DNA of 64,000 nucleotides from Pestalotiopsis fici W106-1 (taxonomy: Eukaryota > Ascomycota > Sordariomycetes > Amphisphaeriales > Sporocadaceae), in contig NW_006917103.1 in NCBI RefSeq assembly GCF_000516985.1, forward strand, positions 124,001 through 188,000, written 5' to 3'. Position numbers and translations under genes: made by a program. Within the stretch, counting starts at the first letter, position 1; each line of letters starts with the position of its first letter. This document shows positions 22,296 to 35,721 of this stretch, one piece after another. Under the pieces are notes generated by a model. That model searched no databases. It worked only from the letters and a program-made list of their open reading frames with translations, and had not been told where the DNA came from.

Positions 22296-23872
22296 TACAA
22301 GATAAAGCCTTTAGCGGAAAGCCATGACTGAACGAGAGAGAAAAGGAGAGACATGAACATGTGTCCTGTTCCGAGTTACTGTATCACCCTACTCGGCATC
22401 GTACATTATTTCTCTCCTTTTCCCCTACTCTTGGGCTGCTCTCGACCCCTCGCCTACCTAGCTCATCAATAGAGTGTCAAGTTGAAATTAAGATTTCATG
22501 TGGTACCGACCTATAATTAAGCGTAACGGCAGGCTCCACGGCAAATTCGGCTGGGACGGGTCTGGTGCTCGAGGCTTGAAGCTACCACACCCTTCTCAGC
22601 ACATTCGGGGCACATTTTCCGAAAGGCCCCCCTGGCTGAGCCATGAGCTACCCCAGAATCTGGGCTGCGCTTTCACTCAAACGAGTGAATTGGCGTTCAG
22701 CACTTGCAGGGCTAGGGCCGCATCAAGCAGAGACATGCGTCGGGTTTGTCTTTTTCTCTGACCATTTTTCATTGAGACAATGTCTGTCATGGATTTCTCC
22801 AGCGAAATTTCAAGTGAGCCCACAAGCAGGTCAATGGGCGTCTCGGATCCGCCTCGCCACAAGAGCCTCCCGAGCGTGGCCTACCTATCACAGTACAATA
22901 CTACAGAGTACGACGTAAAAATAAGGCACAGGGTGCAATCCTAGGGTACGAGGTATCCATCCACCAAACCTGGGCCAAGCTCCGCATATGGAGTTTGCCA
23001 AGACGTTGTAAGACGGAAAGTCGACCTCATTGTCCAATTCTCTCCCTCCTTTTTTTCCTTTTGTTACCCAACCGCAAGGCCCAGAGGCAAGACAGCAACC
23101 TTAGCTGCACCCGCCGGTAGTTTTCAGCAGCGCCCAGCAATCTGACGATGCTTCTTGCCAAGGCGCTATCGAAAGGATGGCTGCTTCCTCTTTGAGCTCC
23201 GCAACCGAAGCCCCGTTGGTTCGTTGCTGTGCTGGTTGATTCATTCCTCGGTCCCTCGTGGCTCGTTCCTCTCTCTCGACGCAGAGTCTCACTGCCTACC
23301 TAGGTAGACGGTCGCGATCCGTAAAATGGGATTTGACCAAACCTTGCAAGTGGGTAGCAGCTGGTTGGTTCTATTCTAGCCCAGACTCTATCTGCATTTA
23401 GGAAAAATGCCAAGATATTCAGCAGGTAAGGCGAGGTCGACCACTTGTTCCGTGTCTTTACTACCCTCGTGATCTGTCCAGTCTCGATGCTCACGGGCTG
23501 ACTGACTCTCTTCTCTCCTTTGCTTTGCCGTCATTCTTTTTGCTTCTCTCATCTCCTCATGGTCCTGTTCACTTGATGTTCTTGGGTGTGAACTTTGCAT
23601 ATCTGCTCTTTGTTCCAGTCACGTATTTCGCTTTCGTACCTTGATCTTTACCAAGAAGCCTACTCGTCGGCAGTCTCGAGTGCAGCGCCTTGGCTGCTAC
23701 GTCGGCCACCTCTAGACGCAGTCGACTAGACAACCCAAAGATGATATTTTCAAACTTGTGCTAAAACTTTGCATTGCAACTCGGACTGCACAGGTCGGCA
23801 GGTTCCTCTCCTCAGCCTACTCCGCACACCTACAAGCCCAACAATCCAGACGAGGCTTGGGAGCGCAGCACC

Positions 23873-26800
23873 ATGCTTCGCGTACGCAGATACCGGATCT
23901 ACATGGTCCTCGCGGCTGTCGGTCTCCTCCTACTCTACCGCATGACCCAGGACACAGATTGGGAAGCACTTTCTACCAGACCCATTGATTACACATCCGA
24001 TGCCGGCTCGAAATTGGCAACCGGCTCGAAACTTGAGACAGAACAAGATGGCCCCAATGGCGGCTTGGGCATCCAGCGTAAGCGACCACAACAAAAGCCA
24101 ATCGACGGAAAGGAGCAGGGAGAAAGTATAGTAAAGATTCCAGAGCTCCGAGAACCAGAGGAAGGCAAGCAGGTTGATTACACGCTGCCCACGAGCACTT
24201 CCAAGGAGCTAAATGCAAAGCCCACCGAGGCTGACGACAACAGCACAGACAAGAAAAAGGCAGACTCGGAAACCAAGACTACCGATACACCTCAAGTTGT
24301 CATACCTAATAGAAAGACGCCGCATCAGATTTGGGCAGAGGAAGCCGAAAAGGAACGTCTGGAGCAAGAGCTTCTTGATGCTGAAATCAAGGACAAGCAA
24401 GGTTTTGTAATCACCATTACAACAAAATCGACTTCCACCTCGACCATTCATTGGCGTAAACCTACAGAGGTATTTCCGGTAGCGCCCGAGTCTCTGCTGA
24501 CTCTCCCGACGGGCAAGCCCAAGTCCATACCTCGAGTTCAATATGCATTCAAAGACGAGTCGGAAGCGGCTCGACAGGCACGCGAGGGCCGTCTGTCAGT
24601 TGTCAAGAGCGAGATGCAGCGGGCTTGGACTGGGTACAAAAAGTACGCATGGATGCATGATGAGCTATCGCCTGTATCGCTCAGGTTTCGCGATCCATTC
24701 TGTGGTTGGGCTGCCACCCTTGTTGATGCGCTCGACACTCTTTGGATCATGGGTATGAAGGAAGAGTTTGCCGAGGCCGTCGAAGCGGTGGGCAAGATTG
24801 ACTTTACCACATCTCCACGAACCGAGATACCCGTCTTTGAGACGACTATTCGATATTTGGGCGGCCTGTTGGGCGCTTATGATGTCAGTGGCGGAAAGCA
24901 AGGAGGTTACGACATTCTGCTGGACAAGGCCATTGAACTTGCGGAAATTCTCATGGGCGTCTTTGATACTCCCAATCGCATGCCTGTCCTGTATTACAAT
25001 TGGAAGCCAGCCTTTACGGGAAAAGCCAGACGCGCAGGATCGAGCGTAAGCGTTGCTGAATTAGGCTCACTGCTCATGGAGTTTACGCGGCTCGCCCAGG
25101 TGACCCAGGACAATAGGTATTACGATGCAGTGGCACGTATCACAGACGCATTCGAGGAGTGGCAGCTCAGGCCAAACGGGACCGATATTCCTGGCATCTT
25201 TCCCGAGCATGTAGATGCATCGGGCTGCAACAAGACGGCCGCTCAGAATGCTCAGATGAAGTTCACCGCCGAGCAGGAGGCAAACGTGCAGAGTGTGCTC
25301 GATGCGCCAGATGATTACACCGGCCAAGAGTATACACACAAGTCGAGATTCGCAAACACCATGAACACAGTTCCCGACCTGGCACTTTCTGACAAGGCCG
25401 ACAGGCTCGGTACACGCAAGACTGGTTCAAGGAAGCGGACCGTTGACATTGATGTGGACTCTGACGAGGACCTCTATGACCACCCATTGACCGTCAACAC
25501 TGGTTCGACCACACAGACAAAGAAATTCACAGCTCCTTTGATACTCTCGGCACCCAATCTATACCAGCAAATGGCTGCCGACAGAGTGTCTGCTGAGCCA
25601 TACACCATTCCAGAGTTCACCGATGTCTGCTACCCGCAAGGTCTGACGGCTGGCAGCTGGGGCAGGAACACTTTTGGTATGGGTGGTTCTCAGGATTCGA
25701 CATACGAGTACTTTCCAAAGCAGTTCCTTCTCTTGGGCGGGTTGGAACCAAAGTATGAAACCATGCATCTCAAGGTTGTTGATGCTGTCAAGAAATGGCT
25801 TCTTTATCGCCCAATGGTCCCTGACAACCGCGATATTCTTTTTAGCGCCAAGGTCACCACAAACGGAATCACAAGTAAAGACCCGATCAGTGAGTTTGAA
25901 GTGACACACCTGACTTGCTTCCTTGGAGGCATGTTTGGCATGGCTGGAAAGATCTTTGAAGAGCCTGTCGATGTTGAAATTGCCAAGAAGCTCACAGATG
26001 GGTGCGTCTGGGCATACGAGAACACCGCAACAGGAATCATGCCCGAAGGTGCGACCGTAGTGCCCTGTGCAGATACAGGTGACTGCAGATGGAACGAGAC
26101 ACTTTGGCATCGGTATCTAGATCCCATGTGGGATATGCGAGAGAAGCAAATCGATGACTACTACAAGCGCAAGGCCACAGCAAAAGCCAAGGCTGAAAAG
26201 GAAAAGCTAGATGAGCTACGTCGAGAGGCAGAGTCTGAGCTAGATGACGTGTCGGACGCCAATGCCAAGTCATCAGAGTCTCTTGATATTGCCGATCTGG
26301 CCGAGATTGCAGACGAAATGTCGGCCAAATCGGACGCCATGGCAGACGACAAGTTCCTAGCAAAGAAGAAGACAAAGAAGCGCGATTTGAATACTAACCC
26401 GGACCAGCTCGAAACCAGCTCCAATGACAATACACCCCCGGCCAAACCATCCCAAAAACTGGCATTTGAGGATCCAATGAATGATATCCTCGTTGCTGGT
26501 GGATCTGGGCGTGTTGGGAAGCCGATGCGGAGTAGTGCAGCGCAAGTGTCCCTGCAAGACGAAGAAGAGGACAGAACCAAGCCAGATCCTGCCAGGCCGC
26601 TCACTCATGAGGAATATGTAAAGGCACGACTCGAGAACGAAAAGATTCCTCCTGGGTTCGTGAGTGTATCGGCAAAGCACTACATCCTGCGGTAAGCCTT
26701 CCTCCCTTGTTCGTTACAAGACGTTTTCTGACTACTTCCCTGCAGTCCCGAGGCTATTGAGTCTGTCTGGTACATGTACCGCATCACAGGTGACACAACA

Positions 26801-27049
26801 TGGCAGGAAAAAGGTTGGAAAATGTTTGAATCCATCATTGCTGCCACGCAAACCGAACACGGTCACAGCGCGATCACCAATGTTCTCGTGCCGGGCTCAG
26901 ACAAGGACGACGCCATGGAGAGTTTTTGGTTTGCCGAGACCCTCAAGTATTTCTACTTGCTCTACTCGACCCCTGATGTCATAAGCCTGGACGAATGGGT
27001 ACTGAATACCGAGGCACATCCGTTCAAGAGGCCGTTGCCGTCGGCTTGA
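23873..27049 (+). CDS. Class I alpha-mannosidase (GH47), membrane-anchored, with long inserts
   Basis: Exons 23873-26691 and 26746-27049 give 1040 residues. The ATG at 23873 is preferred over the frame's earlier start (23774) because it puts a basic tail and one membrane helix ([15 protein letters not shown], about residues 9-25) at the N-terminus, a type II ER/Golgi anchor. After a lysine/glutamate-rich stalk, the GH47 catalytic domain begins near residue 240 ([22 protein letters not shown]). The C-terminal end has the family's final [17 protein letters not shown] block and the calcium-binding Thr in [10 protein letters not shown]47 enzymes trim alpha-1,2-mannose from N-glycans in the secretory pathway or mark misfolded glycoproteins. 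Residues about 755-925 are a charged, low-complexity insertion inside the catalytic domain, making the protein about twice the length of minimal GH47 enzymes. The single intron splits an Arg codon. Confidence 0.93.
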
Positions 27050-28126
27050 AGCCCATCTCGACACGTACCAGTACTCAGCATGACACAATAACCCAAGCAC
27101 AAAGCTGACAGCAGCCTTAGAGCTCTTGAACATGGGTACATACCTCCCAGGTAAAAGCAATGTTGACAAGGGCCAGGATTAGAGGCGGCACACTTTATTT
27201 CCCTTGTGCATCGACATGCATGCATGCGGGCCAGAGATAGTGCGTACCTACCTGATTAGATGCAGCGCCCAAGACATGTCAATGGATGATATGGAGTGCA
27301 TCTGCAGGCTGCGAAGCATTACTCTTGCTTGTCGTTCTGCAGGTCCAAGGAAGTATAATCTAGGCCCATGGTCCGTCAAGGAGCAAGCCAGGGCTTGGAC
27401 AGCCTCAACGGCCACTCTCCAGGCCATTCTGTTTGCTCCATTTACCAAAACGGTAGAGCATCAAGTCACTTTGAAAGATCGAGTGTGAAAAATGCAAAAG
27501 TCTTGATTAATGAGCAATATCTTTTTTTTGTTTCGCAGAAAATATCAAAATGACCATTTAATTACATGATGACCTGTGTAGTAGGACAACCAATTGTAGA
27601 AACACGATTGACCACATTCGTCCAAGTCTACAAACTGCTTTCCAAATTTACATTGCAATTCTCGCAGTCTCTCTCTCGCATCGTCTATCGTGGTATCCAT
27701 GTGTCGTTGCAGCATTCCATTCATTAGACCGTTTTCCTCTCGTCAAGTCTGGTGGAGCAATCAAACAAGTGTTTGACGCGCAGTGCAGGATAACCAGGGC
27801 TTGAGCGTGCGGGAAAGGCCAAGAATACCAGTATCGAGAAATTTCCAAAAGTGCCATTACCCCAACTCCATTTCCCATATGCTATTGTTTCCGTGTTTTC
27901 CCTCAGGAGACGGTGAGACTGGCAAACATCCGTTTGCGTCGGTGCAAATCGGATCAGTCTCAAATGTCTATTGCCATTGATGCCAAAAAATCATCTCCAT
28001 ATGCACTAAAGGGAGCTCCTTGGTCTATGTGCCATCCATACAATTTCGTGTTCCGCCACCATGACGTTTGTCCAATGTCCTTGGCCTCAAGGCCTGATTA
28101 TGTTTAGGAAAAATGCAAACTCATCA
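27050..28126. other. Intergenic between convergent GH47 and Fig1 genes
   Basis: About 1.1 kb of 3' flanks of two convergent genes. No open frame is convincing. Confidence 0.6.
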
Positions 28127-29051
28127 TCAATCAGCCATTCGTGTCAATACTCTGATACTCAGAATCATGACCAGGAGACCGATTGTGACAATGATGAGCA
28201 GCGTGAAACTGAACCAGCCCATGACCATGGCACTTGTGCCTACGCCTGACAAGACGCTGCCGTTGCCAAAGTCTTGAGCAATGATGCTTGCCGCCACGGA
28301 TGCCGTATGTTGCCACAGGACCGATACCAGGACAAAGATGCTGGCAATAAAGATGATGGCGAGTGCAATCTGAGAGACTGGTCTGCTGGGGAATGGCTTG
28401 ATCTCGCGTACGCTGTCCTCCGAGTCTTCCTCCTCGTGCCATCCGGGAAAGGTGGCTAGAAGCAAGAAGCAGATAAAGGCAAAGATGATGGCAATGATGA
28501 TCAGGTATGGAAACACAATCATGTCTTTGAACTGAGACGCCAACCAAATCAGGTTCAGAGGATCCTGGTCCACGGAAACCTCATTGGCGAGCGCGGTCGC
28601 ATTGTTGGAGCAGAGCCAAGATCCACCGTCGGGATTGACGCAGATACCAAAGTAGCCTACACGTGCTTGGAGGTGGGCCGAGCCAACAATGTTGCTAATG
28701 GCTTGATAACCATTGTAGTCGACCTGTGCAGTGTCGGGTGTCGGCGTGTAATCCGAGTAGTACAGAGAGAGCAGGAATATGTCTGGTATCAGAGGGGAGG
28801 ATGACGAGCATCCTGCGAGTAGTAACGCTGCATCTAGAGTCAGAGAGAGATGTTCATGAACTGGAAAGATAGTCACGTACATAGCAAGATGATGGCAACT
28901 GCTATTAGAATCATCAAGACATGATGATATCCGAGGAATGGCACCCATCCTAAGGAGCAACAGTCAGCAATCAGTCATCGATTCTTGCATTCCAACCAGC
29001 AAAGGTGTTATACTTACGATACCAGCCCACTTGGAATCGTTCGCCTGCCAT
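28127..29051 (-). CDS. Fig1-family membrane protein (calcium influx / cell fusion)
   Basis: Three exons, 29051-29018, 28949-28881 and 28833-28127, give 269 residues. The start is MAGERFQVGWYRW followed by a first membrane helix (VLMILIAVAIILLYAALLLA). The extracellular loop ends with VGYFGICVNPDGGSWLCS, the Fig1 signature of G-F-G-x-C and W-x-C. Three more helices follow (IVFPYLIIIAIIFAFICFLL, IALAIIFIASIFVLVSVL and TLLIIVTIGLLVMIL), giving the four-helix claudin-like layout. In yeast, Fig1 is a component of low-affinity calcium uptake during mating and helps membrane fusion; in filamentous fungi homologues affect mating, conidiation and hyphal growth. Introns of 68 and 47 nt keep every phase. 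Nothing seems missing. Confidence 0.9.
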
Positions 29052-31954
29052 GGCAACGTCTGATTCTTATGAATCTGTAGGTTGCCTATTCCACCACGGC
29101 CCAGTTGCCTGAGCTATCGATTCTTCGCCGTCCCCCGCTAGATCGGAGTGGCGGTTGGGCAATGACTCGACTGTCAGCAGTGGCTGTATCACGTTGTCGC
29201 GCTGGGTAGCGATGCGATGGAATGCGTCGAGTTCGCTCGACCTTGATCTCGCAGCGGGTTGTTGGAATGCGCTGTCTCAGCGATCAGATATATAATGCGG
29301 GCAGAGGACGATCAAATCAATGATCGGATCGTGGTTCCTGCTTGTTAGAGATTCCCAACAGTGAAGCGGCTGGTGGGGATGGCGGGAGAGGTGAGGTAAG
29401 ATGGTGGGTGGATCTTGGTGTTTGTGTATGAATGTGTAAATGAGTTGCTGGTGCAAGATGAACACTTAGTCGGATTGATGACAATATCTCCTTCAACAAT
29501 ATGCAGAAAGACGAAAAAAGACAAAGAAAGAGTATCTGTCGCGAAGAGTGGGCGAATGGATGGATGCTAGATACAATTTCTTTCTCGGGATCGTGGGTGG
29601 GCGCAATCGCAGGAACGAATTGATGCGGTGGCTGGGAATGGTGCCTGGCTTGCTTGATTGATAGATGAACGTCTGCGCTTTGCTGGCTCGTTGGGTCTGG
29701 GACTCGACAGGCAAGAGAAAAAAATGGGATCTGCGACAGCTCGAGATGGGTTAGATGGGATAAATGTGCGCATCTCATTGGTCTAGCCTCTCGCATTTTC
29801 AGTGTCGCGACATGATCCGTCTCCCAGCCATCGCCTTTTTGTTGACTTGGGCTCCGTTGCTACGGGGACCCGCTCAATGCGATTGACTGGGCGGAGCTGG
29901 GGTAAGATCTGAGCAATCGACTACATTAAGGTAGGCGGGGGGCGGGCCAAGCGGGCTGAGCCCCCCCGCTACTGGCAGACTTTCCATGGCTTCCTGCCAT
30001 TGCCTGTCCCCTGCGTTAGCGCTACTCAGCTGCTAAATCAACAGACGCTGCGCTCGTTTAGGCTCATTATATCCGCTTTCGAAACCTCCTAGCGGCTAGA
30101 TCGTTCTTTTAAGCTACACTGGACGCATACAGTGGGCAAAGTGGTTCTGGCATGGGCACTGACCGCTGACGGGCGCCATTGAATGACGTCGCGCGCTTCC
30201 TTGTATCCTGCTTGGCTTCTTGACAACACACAAACGAATCCCACCTCCCTAGACGATGCCGTAGCAACCGTCAGGGTCTTTTCCTGTTCTACGTGTAACC
30301 AAGACAGATTCGAACATCCTTACAATTTCAAATTCCATTACAACCCAGATTACTAGGTGATAATTTCGCTCTTATAACTCCACGTCATCCCAGGTCTCGT
30401 CGAGTGCCACTTGCCCAAACAACTTGACCTTGAGAGCACACGACAAACAAAACAGTTGCCCTGGCATCGGTATCAGACTTGGCCCGTCTATTGTCACCAT
30501 GCTCTTGGAAAAGACGTACTTGGGAGGAATGGTCCTTGCTTTCCTAGGCCAGAACTGCAAACTTGTGGAGCTTACCGAACGCAGTAGGACGGCCACAAGT
30601 CAATGACTACTTCATCAAGTGGCGCCCATCTATATCGAAGGTTGACTTTCTCCTACGCCAGAAAGGTCAGCAATACCCGAATTCGGTAAACTACTTGACG
30701 ACAGAAGTCTATCATGGGTACAAACAGCACAGAGAAGCACTTGTTGACCCACGCAGGCTGCCCGACGAGAGATGATGCGTCGTCTTGCAACAGTCTAGGT
30801 CCTTTTGGGTTGCAATAAATAATTCCCATCACGACTCGTCTCAATACGCAATGTGATTTCTGCCCAGTCAAGGCCCGCTATCATTAAATCACACAGTCAT
30901 TGTCAGCCATGCCTGCTACCTACCAAGCGATGCCTATTGGCTTCATGAGACGACACGCATCAAGAATGGAGGGAAACATGAAACACGCAGCAAGAGATGG
31001 CTACCGATGGTTCCCGACCAATTTTTACAGCCGCAGCATATGGTGCAAGAATAATTCCTAGGCCTTTGCGCCAGCATAGCCTACTTTTAGGTATGTAGAC
31101 AGTGAAAGCATCGAGCCCGAGGCAAGCAAATGTCAGTCGGCGGGCCTCGTCTCAAGACTACGAGACATCGCCCAGTGCAAGCTTACAAACGACGCATGTG
31201 CTCATGCATAATGCGAAATGTAAAACGCGCCAGAGAGACCATCATCCTATTCATCATCCGACTCTTGCCCGTAAAAAAGGAATCATTGCCTCGATGGGAG
31301 AATACTAAGGTATCTAACTCTCCGCAGTCCCAGATGCCTTATCTAGTCAGGCTGGGAAGAATAACTCAGCAGACTATCGAGAGAAGCTCGCCACGAGGCC
31401 AAACAGATGGTGCTCGATTTGTGCTGTGGAAGAAATAACGAATAACACAATTGAAAATGAGGGAAACTTTGCTTCAGACGATTGTCAAATCATGGCAGCG
31501 TGATTCAACCCTGGAACGGATGCGCGTTACGCAGCGCATCGTACCACTAGGGGAGCATCTTCCTGCATCTCCCAATAATGGTCTCAAGCGCGGGTTGTTG
31601 CCCTGTCTACGTTCCTGGACTGGCAAGCACGCCTCGCCTTCCCATCCAGCCGTGGCTTGCAATGAATGTTATTGGATCAAGGCTGGGGAACCATGTGTTC
31701 AGGACGCGTCAGAGTTCATCACCGCATTGGCGAGTTCATTGTGTCAAATAGTATTAATATGTCTAAGATTCTAGTGTGCTTCTTGCCAGGAGAGTTGTTT
31801 CTCCTGAAATTTGTCCTTGGGGACGGGTATCTTTCCATGTTGAAATCCAACAAAAACAAATCTAACATCCAACTCCGAGTTCCCAGGCCCAGCCTCAGTT
31901 CTATGTCTATTTTTCATCGCAGGTCTTTTTTCGAGTTCTGTGCATCTTGTTCCT
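29052..31954. other. Long intergenic stretch (about 2.9 kb), unresolved ORFs near 30.4-30.8 kb
   Basis: It includes the Fig1 promoter, a G/C-rich segment at 29930-29970, and the 3' flank of the kinase gene. Near 30372-30596 (minus) there is a coding-like 70-residue frame ending DETWDDVEL, and 30563-30775 (plus) is another. They conflict in strand, neither has a confident start or splice sites, and I cannot name a family. Confidence 0.45.
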
Positions 31955-33126
31955 CTACAAGTCTGGCACGTCCTTGAACCAAGGGTGCTCTAATGCTTTC
32001 TGTGCGGTAATACGCTTTCTTGGGTCAAAGTTGGTCATTTGCCGGATGAGGTCCTTGAAGTCCGCATCCAAGACATCGCTCTTCCACATGGAAAAGGGTC
32101 GGCGTGGGTTTGACTCCCCAAACGAGTCGGCCATTCTGGTAAAGTTTTGCTGCCATGGGTGTCCGCGACCCAAGTAGTTTAGGAAGCTGTCGAAATCATC
32201 CCAATCTGCAAAGTGGGAGATTTGCTTCTCCAGAATGGCAAAGCTTAAATCAGTGGACTGAGGCAGGTCCATCCAAAAGATAACCCTTCGTAACAAAAGA
32301 AAGATGGACTATGGGGCTTGTTAGTTGATGCTTGATTCTAATGGGATTTCATGGCCAAACTCACAACAATGGCAAAGGAGAAAATGTCAGTTGGCTTGCC
32401 GATGGCGCCCTTGACATGAGCTTCGGGGGATCGCCACCAGTGGTTACCCACTTGCAGACCCTGCAGCGCCTGGGCTGGAGGAATATGAGTAGCGTCCTCG
32501 AGATCTGAGAGCTGAACCCGGTCGACGACCACGCCCTTGTCGGTCTCATGGTAGTCAACCATGATGTTGTTTGCCTTGATGTCCAGGTGGGCAATGTTGT
32601 GCGCATGCATGGCTGCCAATCCTCGGAGAGCATCTCTGAGTATGCGTTTTTGCGTGGCCAGTGGCATGGGCTTCCACGCAAAGTTCATGAGGTGATCGGT
32701 AAGGTATTCATTGACGAACATTTTCTGGCCGGGAATAGTATCGTAAACCGCCCTCAGATAGGGGCTCGTCGACAGCTTGGGCTGCAGTGCCAAAGCATAG
32801 TTGTAGTCGGAGTCAAAGAGGCTCTTGAGTACATAGCGCTTGTGGTCCGCCTGTGCCAAGTATACAAATCGATTCTCCCTGTCCTGGAGGACTCGCTCAA
32901 TGGTGTAATTCCGACCGGACCGTCCTTGCAGGCTCGCACCGACAAAGTTTGAAGAATGTAAAGGCGTCGGGGGCGAAATGGCTGTAGCAAAGCCTTGCGA
33001 CCGACCGGTCGCTACCTTGAGAGCGACATCAGGGCGAGGAATGCATGATCGTAGCGCAGGAGATCTCGCAGATTGTAGAGATGGTAGTGTAGCCTTTAGT
33101 GTTGAAGAGGCAGTTCGCAGTTGCAT
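31955..33126 (-). CDS. Atypical protein kinase-like protein, probably mitochondrial
   Basis: Exons 33126-32365 and 32308-31955 give 371 residues; the 56-nt intron is in phase 0. The first about 50 residues are rich in Ser, Arg and Ala with almost no acidic residues, as in a mitochondrial presequence. The kinase fold then shows the beta-3 Lys (YVLKSL, Lys101), a catalytic loop HLDIKANN (180-187) in place of HRDxKxxN, a metal-site triplet DLE (208-210) in place of DFG, WRSPE in place of APE, and a subdomain XI-like ending (DPRKRITAQKALEHPWFKD). The Gly-rich loop is degenerate (VLQDRENRFVYLA). The catalytic Asp, Lys, Asn and metal Asp are still present, so weak activity is possible. Substrates are unknown. 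Confidence 0.8.
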
Positions 33127-35721
33127 AGTATCGGGTGTTCCGAGTTGTGTGTGTCCGCTTGTCCCTGTCTATTGCAAAACGTGTATTGATTATAATAAAG
33201 ATGTAAAGTCTAGAGAAGATCCAAACGACGACAGGAATGTCCAAGAATGAGTTGCAAATAAAACAGAGAATGGGAAATTGAATAATATTAGAAGCCAAGT
33301 CAGACTGGGGGAGACTTCCTTTTCCTACTTTCGACTAATATGGAGATATTGGCCACTTGACCGCTCGCCGCTCGGTGTAGGGAAGCGCGCAGGGACTTCT
33401 AGCGTCTCGGTACCCAGAAAAAAAATCCATTGCGCTCTTGGCGGAAAGCGTGGGGGATACCAAGGTACATAGTAGGGCAGATCAGCAATGGACATTGGAC
33501 AGCTCCAGTGGGTTTCAGAGATTTACGGTTACGGGAGCCAATCGGACAAGCAGCCTAGAACATGCCGGGTTATTCTGCCAATGCCACACACTCAAAGCAG
33601 CGGCACGTCCAGGCCATCACAATTTTTAGGAACGCGCGCACCTTTTCGAGAACCAGTTGCCAAACCCAGCGAGCAAGCTGACCAGGTGCTGCAAGATGCA
33701 GCAAAAAGGCCCAGGGGAGCGGGTCCAGAACGCAGCAGCCCAGGGCAATCAAACAATCCCATCCCACGCCTAAATGCAGGACAAAAAGGCCAAAGAGCTC
33801 CAGGCCTTTTCTCTCATTACTCTGTAGTATAAGTATTTAATTCATCTTGCTTTATAAAGAAAAAGCATCCTCGAAAAAGAAAACGACGAATGGATAGTGT
33901 AGACACCTCGTGGATCCCCTTGGCCACGCCGCTCTTTTTACACTCACAGGATACGAAACAGCGATGGCGCTCATCAATCAAATGGGCCCACGTGCTGACT
34001 CGAGGCTATAATTGGATATCTCTCACGGGCACATTCTAGAAAACCTTCAAGGTAGTCGATTGCCGCAAACACGGGATCTGACAGTCTGAAATGAAGAAGA
34101 GACTGGAAGATGTGGGGGTCCTCAACAGCAGCAGAGGGACTCCCACCCAAGCAGCTTGACCGCTCCCTTCACCTTTGGCCCCTGTCCGTCCTTCACCTTG
34201 CGACGTCGCAATCTGCCAATTTCGTGGTTCTTAGCGAGGCGTTCACCTTTGCGTGCCGTCCTTCTCAATGGTTCTAGGCGTTACCCCCGTGTCCGGGGAT
34301 GGCATCCGCATTTCAACAGACACATTGCACATTGCAACAGAAAACAATTGAGATGAGCCTTTCGCATAGGTCCATGGGCTTATTGACCTGCTTTACGCCA
34401 CGCAAACCAGTCCCCAGTCTCTATCTGCAGGGTGACTGACCTGCTGACCTATTGATTTTTTTTTTCTCCCTTCCCTCCTCCATTCCTTCCTCTGTATGCC
34501 TGTACTTTGTACGAAACTGCAACTGGGTTCGTTTTCCGACCATGTAGCAAGCACAGCACGCCAGGTTCAATGCATCTCTTGTGCGCAGTTCATACTTTTC
34601 TCGAGCGTCGAGCTTTGCTTTGACTCTGCATACAACCTGCATAACTAGAATCCTTTTTATTTCGTACCAGCAATCACATTACTCAGGCGCCGCGACCGGC
34701 AGCCGATCGAACCGCGAGCTATTTCTTACACACAGCCTGTGCAGCGTGTTGGCGTGCAGACAGATTGGCAAACTGCTGGCTGCCCTATTGTCACTGCAGC
34801 CATTAAAGCCGAATCAAATCCGATACGCGGTATTGTGGGTTTTCTATGGGTAAGAATTGGAAACGAAGCAACGACAGTCGTCACAAATTCTTGATTTGTT
34901 GAATCTCCGCAACTCCGGGGGAAAGATCGACGAGATCTTCATCCCGGCGTGGCGGGTACATTCCACAAAGCTGTCTTGCCTATCGTGGCTGAACTGTCTG
35001 CACTTGCCTGATCTTGTAGCTCGGCCCGCGACATTGGAGGGTCGTCGTGCTTGTCCAAGATGGGCCCGTTCTCCAACTATACTAATTCATGGTCGCGAAC
35101 TTTGAAATCTCTCTGTATGTACACTATAGTGTATTCCGCTGATGCTTGATCTTTTCTTCCGAGGGTGTGGACCCTTGAATTTCAAAGATTGCACTAGATT
35201 GGAGAGCCGAATCAGGACCCTGATCTTCGTTCTTGCAGCTTTGGCTGCCAAACAACTCTGGGCCTACTCGGCGCACTGGACTCACTATACTAGCAGACTA
35301 CCTACCCACGCTGACACTGGCGACCGTGAGTCAAGAGGGACACTGTTGAAACGTCATCCCACCTAAGCCGTGGAAAGATTGGTCGGGTAGACGGTCCATC
35401 AGACTGCCAATTGGTCTTGCTTATCGTCGCTATGGCTGGTTGGATCGGCATTGATATCCACAATCGTATCGTTCAGACGCCGGATGCAACATTGAAAAAC
35501 CAGCAGCTATTTAATGTTAATGCCTCTCGCCGGTCGGCTTCTCCAGGTGGGTATACCCAATCAAAGTGGTGGTTACTGATGTAGGTAGGCATAAGCTCAA
35601 GGCCATGTTTGTCAGGCACTTGGTGTCGTGCTTTTCTGGCCCCATATATTGACTGATCAATATGGCATGACATATCCAGTATTCCTAGCGTAAAATATGG
35701 AACATGATGCATAAAGCTACA
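33127..35721. other. Intergenic, no supported gene (about 2.6 kb)
   Basis: Holds the kinase promoter and the 3' flank of the P450 gene. A pyrimidine-rich tract lies at 34445-34495. Open frames here are short and overlapping, with no recognisable product. Confidence 0.5.

Larger units (their letters stand above)
21068..23872. other. Intergenic with one unassigned ORF and the GH47 5' region
   Basis: About 2.8 kb. It holds the epimerase promoter, an unassigned minus-strand ORF (21786-22295), a perfect hairpin (21967-21995) and the upstream region of the mannosidase gene, with pyrimidine-rich tracts near 23040-23065 and 23510-23550 as is common in fungal promoters. Nothing else is supported. Confidence 0.5.

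Noticed and set aside
29317..29796. 159-codon Ser/His/Pro-rich minus-strand ORF upstream of Fig1
   Set aside because: Simple composition typical of promoter or leader sequence read as protein; probably the Fig1 5' region.
30372..30775. Two opposite-strand small ORFs with coding-like sequence
   Set aside because: The minus frame would need an intron of about 21 nt to extend upstream; strand and family remain unresolved.
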